From: Limosilactobacillus oris DSM 4864
GTDB lineage: Bacteria; Bacillota; Bacilli; Lactobacillales; Lactobacillaceae
DNA: 44,659 nucleotides
Assembly: GCF_001434465.1 (NCBI RefSeq)
Contig: NZ_AZGE01000014.1
Location: forward strand, 1-44,659
Reading direction: 5' to 3'
Shown: positions 24,713-33,725 of the stretch, piece by piece
Layout: each line of letters starts with the position of its first letter
Position numbering within the stretch: position 1 is the first letter of the stretch
Notes under the pieces: model-generated
Told to the model about the DNA's origin: nothing
Database searches by the model: none
Seen by the model: only the letters and a program-made list of their open reading frames with translations
Position numbers and translations under genes: made by a program

Positions 24713-26362
24713 TCATGCTAAGAGCGCCACAAAAATTGGGCCAAGCAGGGTAATGCCGATATTGCCGACCACGAACGCGGGAGTAAAGGCCGCCGCAAAG
24801 TAGGCGCCCCCTTCTGGCCCCGCCTTTTGAACGATTTCGCTCATTGAGGCGGCACTCGTCCCGGAACCCGTCAAGGCTCCCAACAGCGCCAGCGGCTCCA
24901 TTCGCAACACGTAGCGGCCAAAGAGCAGGGTCAGCAGGTGCGGTGCAATTGTGATAATTGCACCAACCACCAACACGCCAACTCCCAAAGACTTAACCGC
25001 AGACGTAAAGGCTTGGGCCGACTGGAGACCAACCGTCCCCACGAAAATCGTCAGCCCAACACTCTGGCAGAAAGTCGTGACCGTTTCTGGAATCGACTTG
25101 TAGTCGTGGTGGCGGTTAATCCAGGAGCTCAGGACCAGTCCCATAATCAGGGCCGCGGTCCCGTTACCCAATTGAAGTGGGATACCATTTAATTTTAGCC
25201 CAAGAATTCCTAAAAGGGAAGCACCACCGATTCCGAGGGCGAAGAGGCTGTAATTGATGGCCTCAGCGCTGGTGTGCCACCGCCCCATCTTATGCAGGAT
25301 GTTCGCGGTTCGCGAGGTGTTCCCGGTCAGTGAAATCACATTGCCGGGGCGAAGCTGGTTAATCAACTGTTCGTTCCCGGTATTGGGATCCTGGATGTTA
25401 ATGAACACCCCGTGCTGACGCAAGATTGCCAATTGAACCGGCTTAAAGTTCTTACCAAGGACGAATTTTCGTTCCTTGGGCGCGTTCGTCGGCGTCAACA
25501 CTTCCTTGATTCCCTGAAGGCCGTGAAGACGGTCGAAGTGAATGGCGTAACCGATGACCGTCACCAGGTCGCCCGGTTTGATTTCGTACTCCAGGTGGTC
25601 AGTCATCGTCCCCCGGTGAAAGACGGCCAGCGCAATCAGGTGGTAGTTAGTCCAGCGGTTAAACTGCACGATTGTTTTACCGACCAGCGGCGAATCCGCA
25701 GCCACTCGGTAGGTCCGGCGCCAGGTGGGGTTAGGATTTTTAGCATGAAAGTGATACTTCCACGCCATCAGCGGTCCCTGTTCCTCAATGGTAATTCCGC
25801 AGATTTTCGGCGCGATGTCCCGGAGGAAAACAATCACCCCTAGCGTCCCGAAGACGTAGGTTAGGGCGTAGGCAACCGGGAGCTGGGCCTCATAGGTTGA
25901 CTTAACGGCGTTGCTGACCGGGAGCGACCCAATCGTCTGCAAGGAGCTGGCAACGGTCGCGGACTGGGTCAGTGAACCAGAGATAACCCCGGCGGCAATC
26001 CCCGGCCCAATCTTAAAGGCCACAAACAGGCCCCAGGAAACGAAAAAGGCTACCAGCATCCAAAAGAGGCTGGCAATAATGATGCGGATTCCAAAGAGTT
26101 TGAGGCTCACCAAGAGCTGGGGGCCAATTCGGTAGCCAACGGAAAACATGAAGGCCCCGAAGAAGATGGTGCCCAGCATCTCGTTCCGGGGAAAGGCCCC
26201 GATTTGACCAACAATCAGGGTCACGATTAGCGTTCCCACCGTTGCCCCAATGTTGAAGCGCCCGGCAATTTTATAGCTGCCGATGGCAAAGCCCAAAGCG
26301 ACACAGATAAACAGGGTGAAGGTCTGGTTATTGACCATGAAATGGATAATTGTATCTAACAT
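24713..26362 (-). CDS. AspT/YidE-family aspartate-type transporter
   Basis: 549 residues. Two Asp-Al exchanger membrane halves (about 1-175 and 370-549, roughly five helices each; conserved SGSLTQSATVASS and LTGSGTSAASMSE repeats) flank two RCK_C (TrkA-C) domains (about 200-350). AspT itself swaps aspartate for alanine to make proton motive force. No aspartate decarboxylase gene is present; beside a racemase and the D-Asp ligase it more likely supplies aspartate. Substrate inferred. Confidence 0.85.
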   Translation of the reverse strand: MLDTIIHFMVNNQTFTLFICVALGFAIGSYKIAGRFNIGATVGTLIVTLIVGQIGAFPRNEMLGTIFFGAFMFSVGYRIGPQLLVSLKLFGIRIIIASLFWMLVAFFVSWGLFVAFKIGPGIAAGVISGSLTQSATVASSLQTIGSLPVSNAVKSTYEAQLPVAYALTYVFGTLGVIVFLRDIAPKICGITIEEQGPLMAWKYHFHAKNPNPTWRRTYRVAADSPLVGKTIVQFNRWTNYHLIALAVFHRGTMTDHLEYEIKPGDLVTVIGYAIHFDRLHGLQGIKEVLTPTNAPKERKFVLGKNFKPVQLAILRQHGVFINIQDPNTGNEQLINQLRPGNVISLTGNTSRTANILHKMGRWHTSAEAINYSLFALGIGGASLLGILGLKLNGIPLQLGNGTAALIMGLVLSSWINRHHDYKSIPETVTTFCQSVGLTIFVGTVGLQSAQAFTSAVKSLGVGVLVVGAIITIAPHLLTLLFGRYVLRMEPLALLGALTGSGTSAASMSEIVQKAGPEGGAYFAAAFTPAFVVGNIGITLLGPIFVALLA

Positions 26363-26480
26363 TAACGATTCTTTGTCACTTTCATAATTTTAATCCAGCA
26401 ACATTATTACATTGCCACCACCGCAATTCAACAGTCTCCGTCAACTTATCATTGAATGTTAATGTGCCGGTAATCAAAGT

Positions 26481-26531
26481 AAAAGAGTGTGCAGGCAAAC
26501 TAGGTCAGCTAGCTTGCCTGCACACTCTTTT
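26481..26531 (-). terminator. Terminator of the D-aspartate ligase gene
   Basis: AAAAGAGTGTGCAGGCAA and its exact complement (18 bp), 15-base loop, T-rich end. The interval 26363-26480 is the upstream region of the AspT gene. Confidence 0.8.
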
Positions 26532-26537
26532 CGTTTC

Positions 26538-27797
<1,260 letters not shown>

Positions 27798-27855
27798 CTA
27801 AAATTAAACGTTATTTTCAGTATTCCAAGCTCCTATTCTACCATACTTTCGGCCC

Positions 27856-29250
27856 TTACTGACGGCTAGTCCGCTTTTGCAGGCGGTAGTTGATTACAAT
27901 GGCTGCTAAGGCAATGACAGCCATTACCAACAGGAAGAGATAGTCAAAGCGGCCTCCAGCATAGGAGCGTGTCCGCAGGCTGCCCGTGCCGCTGTTTTGG
28001 TAAATCGCCAGGACCGCCGCCAAAAAGGCCGTCCCCAGGGAGCCGGCGAATTGCTGGACCATGTTGAAAATTGAATTGACGTCGGCACTGTTCTTTGCCG
28101 CTACCAGGACCGTCGCGTTGGAAATTGTGTTTCCAAAGGCAAAGTTAAAGCCGACCCGGAGGATGATGAAGAAGGTCATGATTAGCATTGGCGTCAGGCC
28201 CGGTTGGAACAGGGCAAAGCAAGCCGTCCCCGCCAGCAGCAGGATTCCGCCAAAGGTAACCGGGGTCGCAAAGCCCTGACTATCCGCGAGCCGACCGGCA
28301 AATGGCGCCAGCAAGGCTCCGCAAACCGACCCCGGTAGCAGGATCAGGCCAGCGACGGTCGACGTCGAGCCGAGAACGTATTGAGCGTATAGTGGAATCA
28401 CGAGGGAAATTCCGATGTTGATGAATTGCAAATCAAAGTAGGTCAGGGTCGATAAGCGCAGGGGCTTGCTCCGGAAAACGCTCAGGTCGAACAGGCGCGA
28501 CTGTCCGTGATTGTTGACATAAACGAAGCCGGCAAAGAAGACCGCGCCCGCCACCAGCCAGGCGAGAACCGTCCAGCTCAGTCCAGACCGCCCGATCAGT
28601 GCTAGGCCATAGACAACGGTGAAGAGTGCCACGGCTAGACTAATGAGGCTCCCGTAGCTAAAGGGTTTCTCGTTGCCGATTGGCTGGTTGCGGATATATA
28701 GTTGCCCCAGTACCAGACTGACCAGGACAAACGGCAGGAGGAGCCAGAAAATCATCCGCCAGGAGCTGACGGCGGAAATCCACCCGCCATAGGTCGGCCC
28801 AAGCGCCGGTGCGAAGGAAATTACCATCCCCGCAAAACCGGTCATCGCCCCAAGCCGCTCCCGGGGGATTTCGGTAAAGATGATGTGGAAGAGGATTGGC
28901 GTCGATAGACCAGTGGCAACGGCCTGGATTAACCGTCCCACCAGTAAAACCGCAAAGTTGCCGGTCAGGGCACACATCAAGTCGCCGATGATAAAGGCCG
29001 AGACCGCCACCAGCTGCAGTTTACGGGCCGCAAACTGACGTAAGAGGTAGGCCGTCGTCCCCATCGTGATGGTCACCATCAAGAGGTAGCCGGTCGTAAT
29101 CCACTGGACCATATCCAGGGAAACACCGAATTCACGGGATAATTCCGGATAGGTAACGTTCATTGACGTTTCATTCAAGATTCCGATAAAGGTTAACAGC
29201 GCAAGGGAAATAATTGCTAGGTAGATATGATTTTGTTTGGTACTTGCCAC
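27856..29250 (-). CDS. MFS multidrug exporter, DHA2 (14-TM) type
   Basis: 464 residues with about 14 hydrophobic segments. Antiporter motif C-like FAPALGPTYGGWIS in helix 5 and motif A-like region after helix 2 place it among drug:H+ antiporters such as LmrB/QacA/EmrB. The N terminus (LNETSMNVTYPEL) keeps the acidic residue of helix 1. Substrate unknown. It lies upstream of the D-Asp ligase on the same strand (73-base gap). Confidence 0.88.
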   Translation of the reverse strand: MASTKQNHIYLAIISLALLTFIGILNETSMNVTYPELSREFGVSLDMVQWITTGYLLMVTITMGTTAYLLRQFAARKLQLVAVSAFIIGDLMCALTGNFAVLLVGRLIQAVATGLSTPILFHIIFTEIPRERLGAMTGFAGMVISFAPALGPTYGGWISAVSSWRMIFWLLLPFVLVSLVLGQLYIRNQPIGNEKPFSYGSLISLAVALFTVVYGLALIGRSGLSWTVLAWLVAGAVFFAGFVYVNNHGQSRLFDLSVFRSKPLRLSTLTYFDLQFINIGISLVIPLYAQYVLGSTSTVAGLILLPGSVCGALLAPFAGRLADSQGFATPVTFGGILLLAGTACFALFQPGLTPMLIMTFFIILRVGFNFAFGNTISNATVLVAAKNSADVNSIFNMVQQFAGSLGTAFLAAVLAIYQNSGTGSLRTRSYAGGRFDYLFLLVMAVIALAAIVINYRLQKRTSRQ

Positions 29251-29339
29251 ACTAACGCCTCCTTGAAAATTTTAAATAAAAAATAGCCGTAGTGATTCGC
29301 TCCACCACAGCCTAATTAACAGTTATTGTTATACCAAAT

Positions 29340-30005
29340 TTAATTTGCCCCTGTCAAACCTGGTTGCTGGGCCAGAGCTGTCAGCCACTGTCTGGTCGGC
29401 AAATCCAGGTCCGCCGCCGGCTGGTACGGTAACGGCGCAAGCAAGGCCCGCACCTGTTGCCAATCAACCTGCCCATCCCGATACAGGGCCGCCAGCAGTT
29501 GCTTCGCCACTAGCTGGGTTTGCGCCGGTGGTAACGGTCCCCGACCAAGCAGGGTCGCCGCGGCCCCCTTTTGTGCCAGCTGCTCGGCTACCAACTGGTT
29601 CAGCTGGCCAGTGCTGAGCTGGGCGGTCACCCGGAGGCGCTGATCCAGGGGCACAGCCGGTAGCTCTTTGACCAGGAAGCGCTGGAGGAGGTCCCAATTA
29701 GCCGTCACCTGGGCGTAAAACTGCCAGGGAACTTGGGAATTCAGCTTAGTTAGCAACGGCGGTACCAGTCTCGCCAGGTCGCCGTTGGCCTCCACTAGGC
29801 GATCAGCCAGCTCAATTAAAAACCGCTGGACTGTTTCCTGGGCCGCTGGGGCCACCCGCTTCTTTGCGGTCAAAGCAAAGCGGACCACGAGGAAGTCAGT
29901 CAGCCGGTCAGTTGAGACTGTGTTGCCCCCACCGCGGCGCTTGACCTTAAAACTATTTAGTTGTTTAGTCCGGGGCGACTTGGCAAACTGTCCCTGCTTC
30001 GGCAT
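29340..30005 (-). CDS. Conserved-looking protein of unknown function
   Basis: 221 residues, not recognised. The N terminus is very basic (MPKQGQFAKSPRTKQ, then KVKRRGGGN), followed by a long helical, Leu/Ala/Gln-rich body with repeated LxxQL patterns; no signal peptide, membrane helix or catalytic motif seen. Codon use and GC match the neighbouring genes, and AGGAGG-like bases precede the ATG, so it is probably real. The basic start could bind nucleic acid. It stands alone between the exporter and the tRNA pair. Confidence 0.6.
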   Translation of the reverse strand: MPKQGQFAKSPRTKQLNSFKVKRRGGGNTVSTDRLTDFLVVRFALTAKKRVAPAAQETVQRFLIELADRLVEANGDLARLVPPLLTKLNSQVPWQFYAQVTANWDLLQRFLVKELPAVPLDQRLRVTAQLSTGQLNQLVAEQLAQKGAAATLLGRGPLPPAQTQLVAKQLLAALYRDGQVDWQQVRALLAPLPYQPAADLDLPTRQWLTALAQQPGLTGAN

Positions 30006-30112
30006 CTTAATCCCTCCTCGTAAGTTAGCAATTATTTCCCGGGTTATATTCTATGAATACCGCCTAGTGCGGTAAATCAAGCCGTCACCCTAGGGCACGT
30101 GAGTTTTAAAAC

Positions 30113-30142
30113 AAAAAGAAGCTGGGTTTTAATCCAGCTTCT
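30113..30142 (-). terminator. Terminator of the tRNA-Tyr/tRNA-Gln unit
   Basis: AGAAGCTGG / CCAGCTTCT stem followed by TTTTTG on the minus strand, 8 bases beyond tRNA-Gln. Confidence 0.8.
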
Positions 30143-30149
30143 CAGTCAG

Positions 30150-30221
30150 TTGGGCTAGCTGGATTCGAACCAGCGCATGACGGTACCAAAAACCGTTGCC
30201 TTACCGCTTGGCTATAGCCCA
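30150..30221 (-). tRNA. tRNA-Gln (anticodon TTG)
   Basis: 72 nt. Acceptor TGGGCTA/TAGCCCA, discriminator A, anticodon arm ACGGT-TTTTGGT-ACCGT, T loop TTCGAAT. CCA not encoded. Only 11 bases separate it from tRNA-Tyr. Confidence 0.94.
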
Positions 30222-30232
30222 ATAATAAAAAA

Positions 30233-30315
30233 TGGAGGAGGGTGGATTCGAACCGCCGAACCCGAAGGAACGGTTTTACAGACCGTCGCGTTTAACCAGA
30301 CTTCGCTACTCCTCC
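30233..30315 (-). tRNA. tRNA-Tyr (anticodon GTA)
   Basis: 83 nt with long variable arm. Acceptor GGAGGAG/CTCCTCC, discriminator A, anticodon arm ACGGT-CTGTAAA-ACCGT. CCA not encoded. First of a two-tRNA transcript with tRNA-Gln. Confidence 0.94.
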
Positions 30316-30492
30316 ATGTGGTTAAATTGATCAGTAATCAATCAACGTTTATTATAATACCGAATCTCCGACCTAAATGCAAGCCTTTTTTAATCAGTGA
30401 CGCAAAAAAGCTCGTCTGCTTCGCCGTCCCACGCTTATAAGGACGACTAGGCAGCGGAGCCAACTATTCCGCTGAACCCTATTTTTAACAAT

Positions 30493-30525
30493 AAAAAAGA
30501 GGCTGGGCCGCTTCCCAGTCTCTTA
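30493..30525 (-). terminator. Terminator of dtpT (GAGGCTGGG type)
   Basis: AAGAGGCTGGG / CCCAGTCTCTT stem with TTTTTTATT on the minus strand, 14 bases past the dtpT stop. The stretch 30316-30492 shows no gene, only a GACGAC/GTCGTC-like imperfect repeat. Confidence 0.75.
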
Positions 30526-30538
30526 GAAATTTCAATTA

Positions 30539-32038
30539 TTAGTCAACGCCGCCCATTAGACCGTGGATCTTCTTAACGAAGAACATTAAGATAATCCCGA
30601 AGACGATACTTACCAGACCGATTGTCAGGAAGTATGGTACTTCCGTTGATGATGAGTAGTACTTAACGATCTGCGCGTTCACGGCTTGACCAGCCGCGTC
30701 AGCTAAGAACCACATACTCATCATTTGGGACTTGAAGGCGTTTGGTGCCAACCGGGTCGTTACCGCCAGGCCAATTGGGGAAATCAGCATTTCACCAATT
30801 TCCACGATGAACCAGGAACCAACCAGCCAGAATGGTGATACCCGTCCGGCGGTCGTCCCGTGAATCAGTGCTGGCAGTGCCATGAAGGCATATGACAGCC
30901 CGGCAAAGACCAGCCCGGCCGCAAACTTACCAGGAGCACTTGGCTGGTTCTTCCAGTGGTCCCAGAGGGAAACGAACACTGGCGTTAAAATCATGATAAA
31001 CAGTGGGTTCAGCGTCTGGAAGTTAGCCGCTGCAAAGTGCCAGCTCCCGATGTGCAGAACTGTCCGTTGTTCGGCGAAGAGGGCCAGCACAACTGAACCA
31101 GATTCTTCAATCGCCCAGAAGATAACGGCTGCAATGAACAGTGGGATGTAGGCTACAACCCGGGACTTTTCTGTCTTCGTAACCTTCTTGGAGTTCAGCA
31201 TCATAACGAAGTACCAAATTGGCAACGCAATCGCGATGATGGTAATCAGCGTGATGATGTTGGTAATGTTCAACTGTCCCATCGCTGCCAGCAGGGCTAA
31301 GATGATGGCAACTGCTACCACACCAACAATGGACCAGATAATTACCGGCCGCAATTCGTCCTTTTCAATCGGATCTTCTGGGTACAGACTATCCTTAGAA
31401 AGGTACTTCCGTCCGCCAATTACGTATTGAACCAGGCCAAAGAACATCCCGATTGCGGCAAGTGAGAAGCCGGCGTGGAAATTCATTTCCCCGTGGAAGA
31501 GGTTCAGGCCAAAGCCATTTGCAGCCCACGGAACTGCCCAAGGAGCAACCGCGGCCCCCAGGTTAATCCCGAAGACGAACATACTGAAACCGGAATCCCG
31601 CCGTTGGTCTTCAGGGCTGTACAAGCCCCCCACCATTTCGGAAACGTTAGGCTTCAGTAACCCGGTCCCGACAACAATCAACGCGATTGACACATAGAGG
31701 GCGGAAACCCCGAACGGCAGTGATAAGGCAATGTGCCCAAACATAATGAGGACACCACCGATAAAGACGGTCCGCCGGGAACCCCAAACACGGTCAGACA
31801 GCCAACCACCAACAACTCCGGACAGGTAAACCAGTGATCCGTAGATTGACATGATGGAAGCCGCGGTGGTTTGGTTCATTCCTAAACCACCCTTAGTTAC
31901 CGCATAGTACATGTAGAACAGCAGGATGGCACGCATCCCGTAGTAACTAAACCGTTCCCACATTTCTGTGAAGAACAGAGTTGATAGGCCACGTGGCTGG
32001 CCAAAGAAGGCTGTATCCACGTTTCTCTCTTTACTCAT
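30539..32038 (-). CDS. dtpT: Di-/tripeptide:H+ symporter (POT/PTR2 family)
   Basis: 499 residues, about 14 helices. The POT signature ExxERFSYYG is at EMWERFSYYG (25-34), with GGWLSDRVWGSRR after helix 2 and the FxxINLGA-type segment FVFGINLGAAVAPW. It takes up di- and tripeptides with protons, as lactococcal DtpT does, feeding amino-acid-auxotrophic lactobacilli. Single gene; 32039-32321 upstream is very AT-rich and presumably holds its promoter, but I see no box worth naming. Confidence 0.95.
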   Translation of the reverse strand: MSKERNVDTAFFGQPRGLSTLFFTEMWERFSYYGMRAILLFYMYYAVTKGGLGMNQTTAASIMSIYGSLVYLSGVVGGWLSDRVWGSRRTVFIGGVLIMFGHIALSLPFGVSALYVSIALIVVGTGLLKPNVSEMVGGLYSPEDQRRDSGFSMFVFGINLGAAVAPWAVPWAANGFGLNLFHGEMNFHAGFSLAAIGMFFGLVQYVIGGRKYLSKDSLYPEDPIEKDELRPVIIWSIVGVVAVAIILALLAAMGQLNITNIITLITIIAIALPIWYFVMMLNSKKVTKTEKSRVVAYIPLFIAAVIFWAIEESGSVVLALFAEQRTVLHIGSWHFAAANFQTLNPLFIMILTPVFVSLWDHWKNQPSAPGKFAAGLVFAGLSYAFMALPALIHGTTAGRVSPFWLVGSWFIVEIGEMLISPIGLAVTTRLAPNAFKSQMMSMWFLADAAGQAVNAQIVKYYSSSTEVPYFLTIGLVSIVFGIILMFFVKKIHGLMGGVD

Positions 32039-32321
32039 ATAATTCCTCCAAACAATAATTTGAAATGAATTGAATCGTTAATACATACTCATTTCCAAAA
32101 TTAAAAATATCTTTAAAATTTCAGAATATATTAATTATATACACCTCATTTTGGTCAGTCAATTAAAAAATAAGATTTCAATGAGAAAAAGTGCGCTTGA
32201 GCAGGGAGAAATTAACTTTTAACTTTAATTTTTAAACGAACAGCCCAGCAATTATTATTTAAATTAAGTAAAGAGTGCCTAGCAAACGATTACAACCATC
32301 CTTTTGAAAAATTTAGTGAGC

Positions 32322-32639
32322 TTAATCCTTCCCTTTGCGGGCAAAGTTAACGTAAACACCAACCAGGGCTGCCAGCAAGTAAATCAGGCTTAAAGCGAAA
32401 ATAGCATTCCCAGCGGTCTGCCAGGCTCCGGGGCCAAAGAAGCCCCAGCAGAACATACTAAAGCCCAGGGCAATCAATCCGGGGGCTAAGACCATTCCGG
32501 CCCGGTTCAACTGGTCCGCCGACACCGTGTTGCCAGAAAACTGCTGGAGCCAGGTTAACAAGTTGAGCCACTTGCCGCGGAGAAATTGTAGTCCCACCAG
32601 CATGAAGACAATGCAGAGCAATAACGACGAGGTTTCCAT
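32322..32639 (-). CDS. Small membrane protein, DUF3784-like
   Basis: 105 residues with three hydrophobic segments (about 4-18, 48-68, 75-98) and a basic end (NFARKGKD). The pattern of an LRGKW turn after helix 1 resembles DUF3784 small membrane proteins, but I am unsure. Function unknown. Confidence 0.6.
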   Translation of the reverse strand: METSSLLLCIVFMLVGLQFLRGKWLNLLTWLQQFSGNTVSADQLNRAGMVLAPGLIALGFSMFCWGFFGPGAWQTAGNAIFALSLIYLLAALVGVYVNFARKGKD

Positions 32640-32660
32640 AAATAAAACATTCCTTCCGTA

Positions 32661-32692
32661 AAAAAAGAGTGGGACAGACCCTGCTCCACTCC
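32661..32692 (-). terminator. Terminator (GTGGGAC type) after the Rpn-family gene
   Basis: GAGTGG...CCACTC stem followed on the minus strand by TTTTTTTAC. The plus-strand word AGAGTGGGACA recurs at about 44622. Confidence 0.65.
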
Positions 32693-32739
32693 TGTAACAT
32701 TTTCATTTTTAAAGTAACAAAAAGACTCCTCTTTGTAAA

Positions 32740-33609
32740 CTACTCTTGTGCCCGTTTTAGGTAGCGCTCAGCCTCAGCGGAACTCAAATCATAGGCCGAC
32801 ATCAACTGCTTAACAATAACAGTCCGACTTAATTCAAGGCCAAGCAGTATCTTGGCCGCCGCAACGATCGACTCTTGCTTGCCTTGCTTCTTTCCCTCCG
32901 CCAGGCCGATTGCCATCCCATCACTGCGGGCGTCCATTAGGTCTAGTTCGTATTTCATATAATCACGCCGCCTTTCTGGGTCCTGCTTAATACGCTTCAT
33001 TTCCTGGGTGACCTGTTCCACGAGTGGGTCTCCCGCTGCAATCTGATTATGCATTAGTTTGAGGAAACCTGCTACCCCTATATTATCATGAAAGGTGCTG
33101 GCCTGGGCATTAAAAACCACCAACTGCTGGCCCGTTCCTGCAGCCAGGTCCGGTTGGTCAATGTTCCGCCACTCGAAGCGGTATTCTGGCCGGTCCTGAC
33201 CGTAATAGTCAAAATCACAGAAGAAGATTACGTAGGTCGGGTATCCTGCCAATTTTTCGTAGTTGTCACCCGGTCCTAAAATGCTGTAGTCAACCTGCTC
33301 AAGATAGTAGCGCAGCCGGTACGGAAGATTTTGCCGGTTGGCAACCTGCATCTCCACGATGTACGTTCTCTGCTGGTCATCACGAATGTAGACGTCAAAG
33401 CGGACCGTCCGCGCGTCTAAGGGCGTATTAACCTGCTTTTGCACCGTCACCCGCTGGACCCGGTCAATCGCCAGCTCTGGGAAAATCCGCCGGAGCAGTT
33501 CCCGGCAAATCGCATTATTCTCCATCGCCATCGAAAACATCCGGTCGTTGGCAATCGTCAGCTCTTCCCACTGCTGAGCCAGCCTTGTTAGTTCGTGTTC
33601 ACGGTTCAT
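32740..33609 (-). CDS. Rpn-family (PD-(D/E)XK) putative nuclease/transposase
   Basis: 289 residues of the TIGR01784/PDDEXK_2 group. N terminus TIANDRMFSMAMENN and the nuclease core RFDVYIRDDQ (Asp) then YIVEMQVANR (E-x-Q) are characteristic; a Gly-Lys linker (GLAEGKKQGKQES) and a C-terminal helical domain follow. E. coli Rpn proteins are RecA-independent recombination-promoting DNA endonucleases; others are being linked to phage defence. No inverted repeats or partner genes surround it. GGGAGG lies before the ATG. Confidence 0.85.
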   Translation of the reverse strand: MNREHELTRLAQQWEELTIANDRMFSMAMENNAICRELLRRIFPELAIDRVQRVTVQKQVNTPLDARTVRFDVYIRDDQQRTYIVEMQVANRQNLPYRLRYYLEQVDYSILGPGDNYEKLAGYPTYVIFFCDFDYYGQDRPEYRFEWRNIDQPDLAAGTGQQLVVFNAQASTFHDNIGVAGFLKLMHNQIAAGDPLVEQVTQEMKRIKQDPERRRDYMKYELDLMDARSDGMAIGLAEGKKQGKQESIVAAAKILLGLELSRTVIVKQLMSAYDLSSAEAERYLKRAQE

Positions 33610-33656
33610 TTACTCGCCTCCCACTTAATAAATACGGAAGGCACACCTAATTGAAC

Positions 33657-33696
33657 GAAAAAAAGCGCTGCCGCCCACTAAGGCGTGACAACGCTT
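33657..33696 (-). terminator. Terminator of the 692-residue RDV protein gene
   Basis: AAGCG...CGCC...GGCG...CGCTT imperfect stem with TTTTTTT on the minus strand. Confidence 0.75.
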
Positions 33697-33725
33697 GATA
33701 ATAAACATTTCGAATCAACTGAGGC

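Noticed and set aside
32039-32321. Small gene in the AT-rich stretch upstream of dtpT
   Set aside because: No frame with a ribosome site and coding character; treated as leader/promoter DNA.
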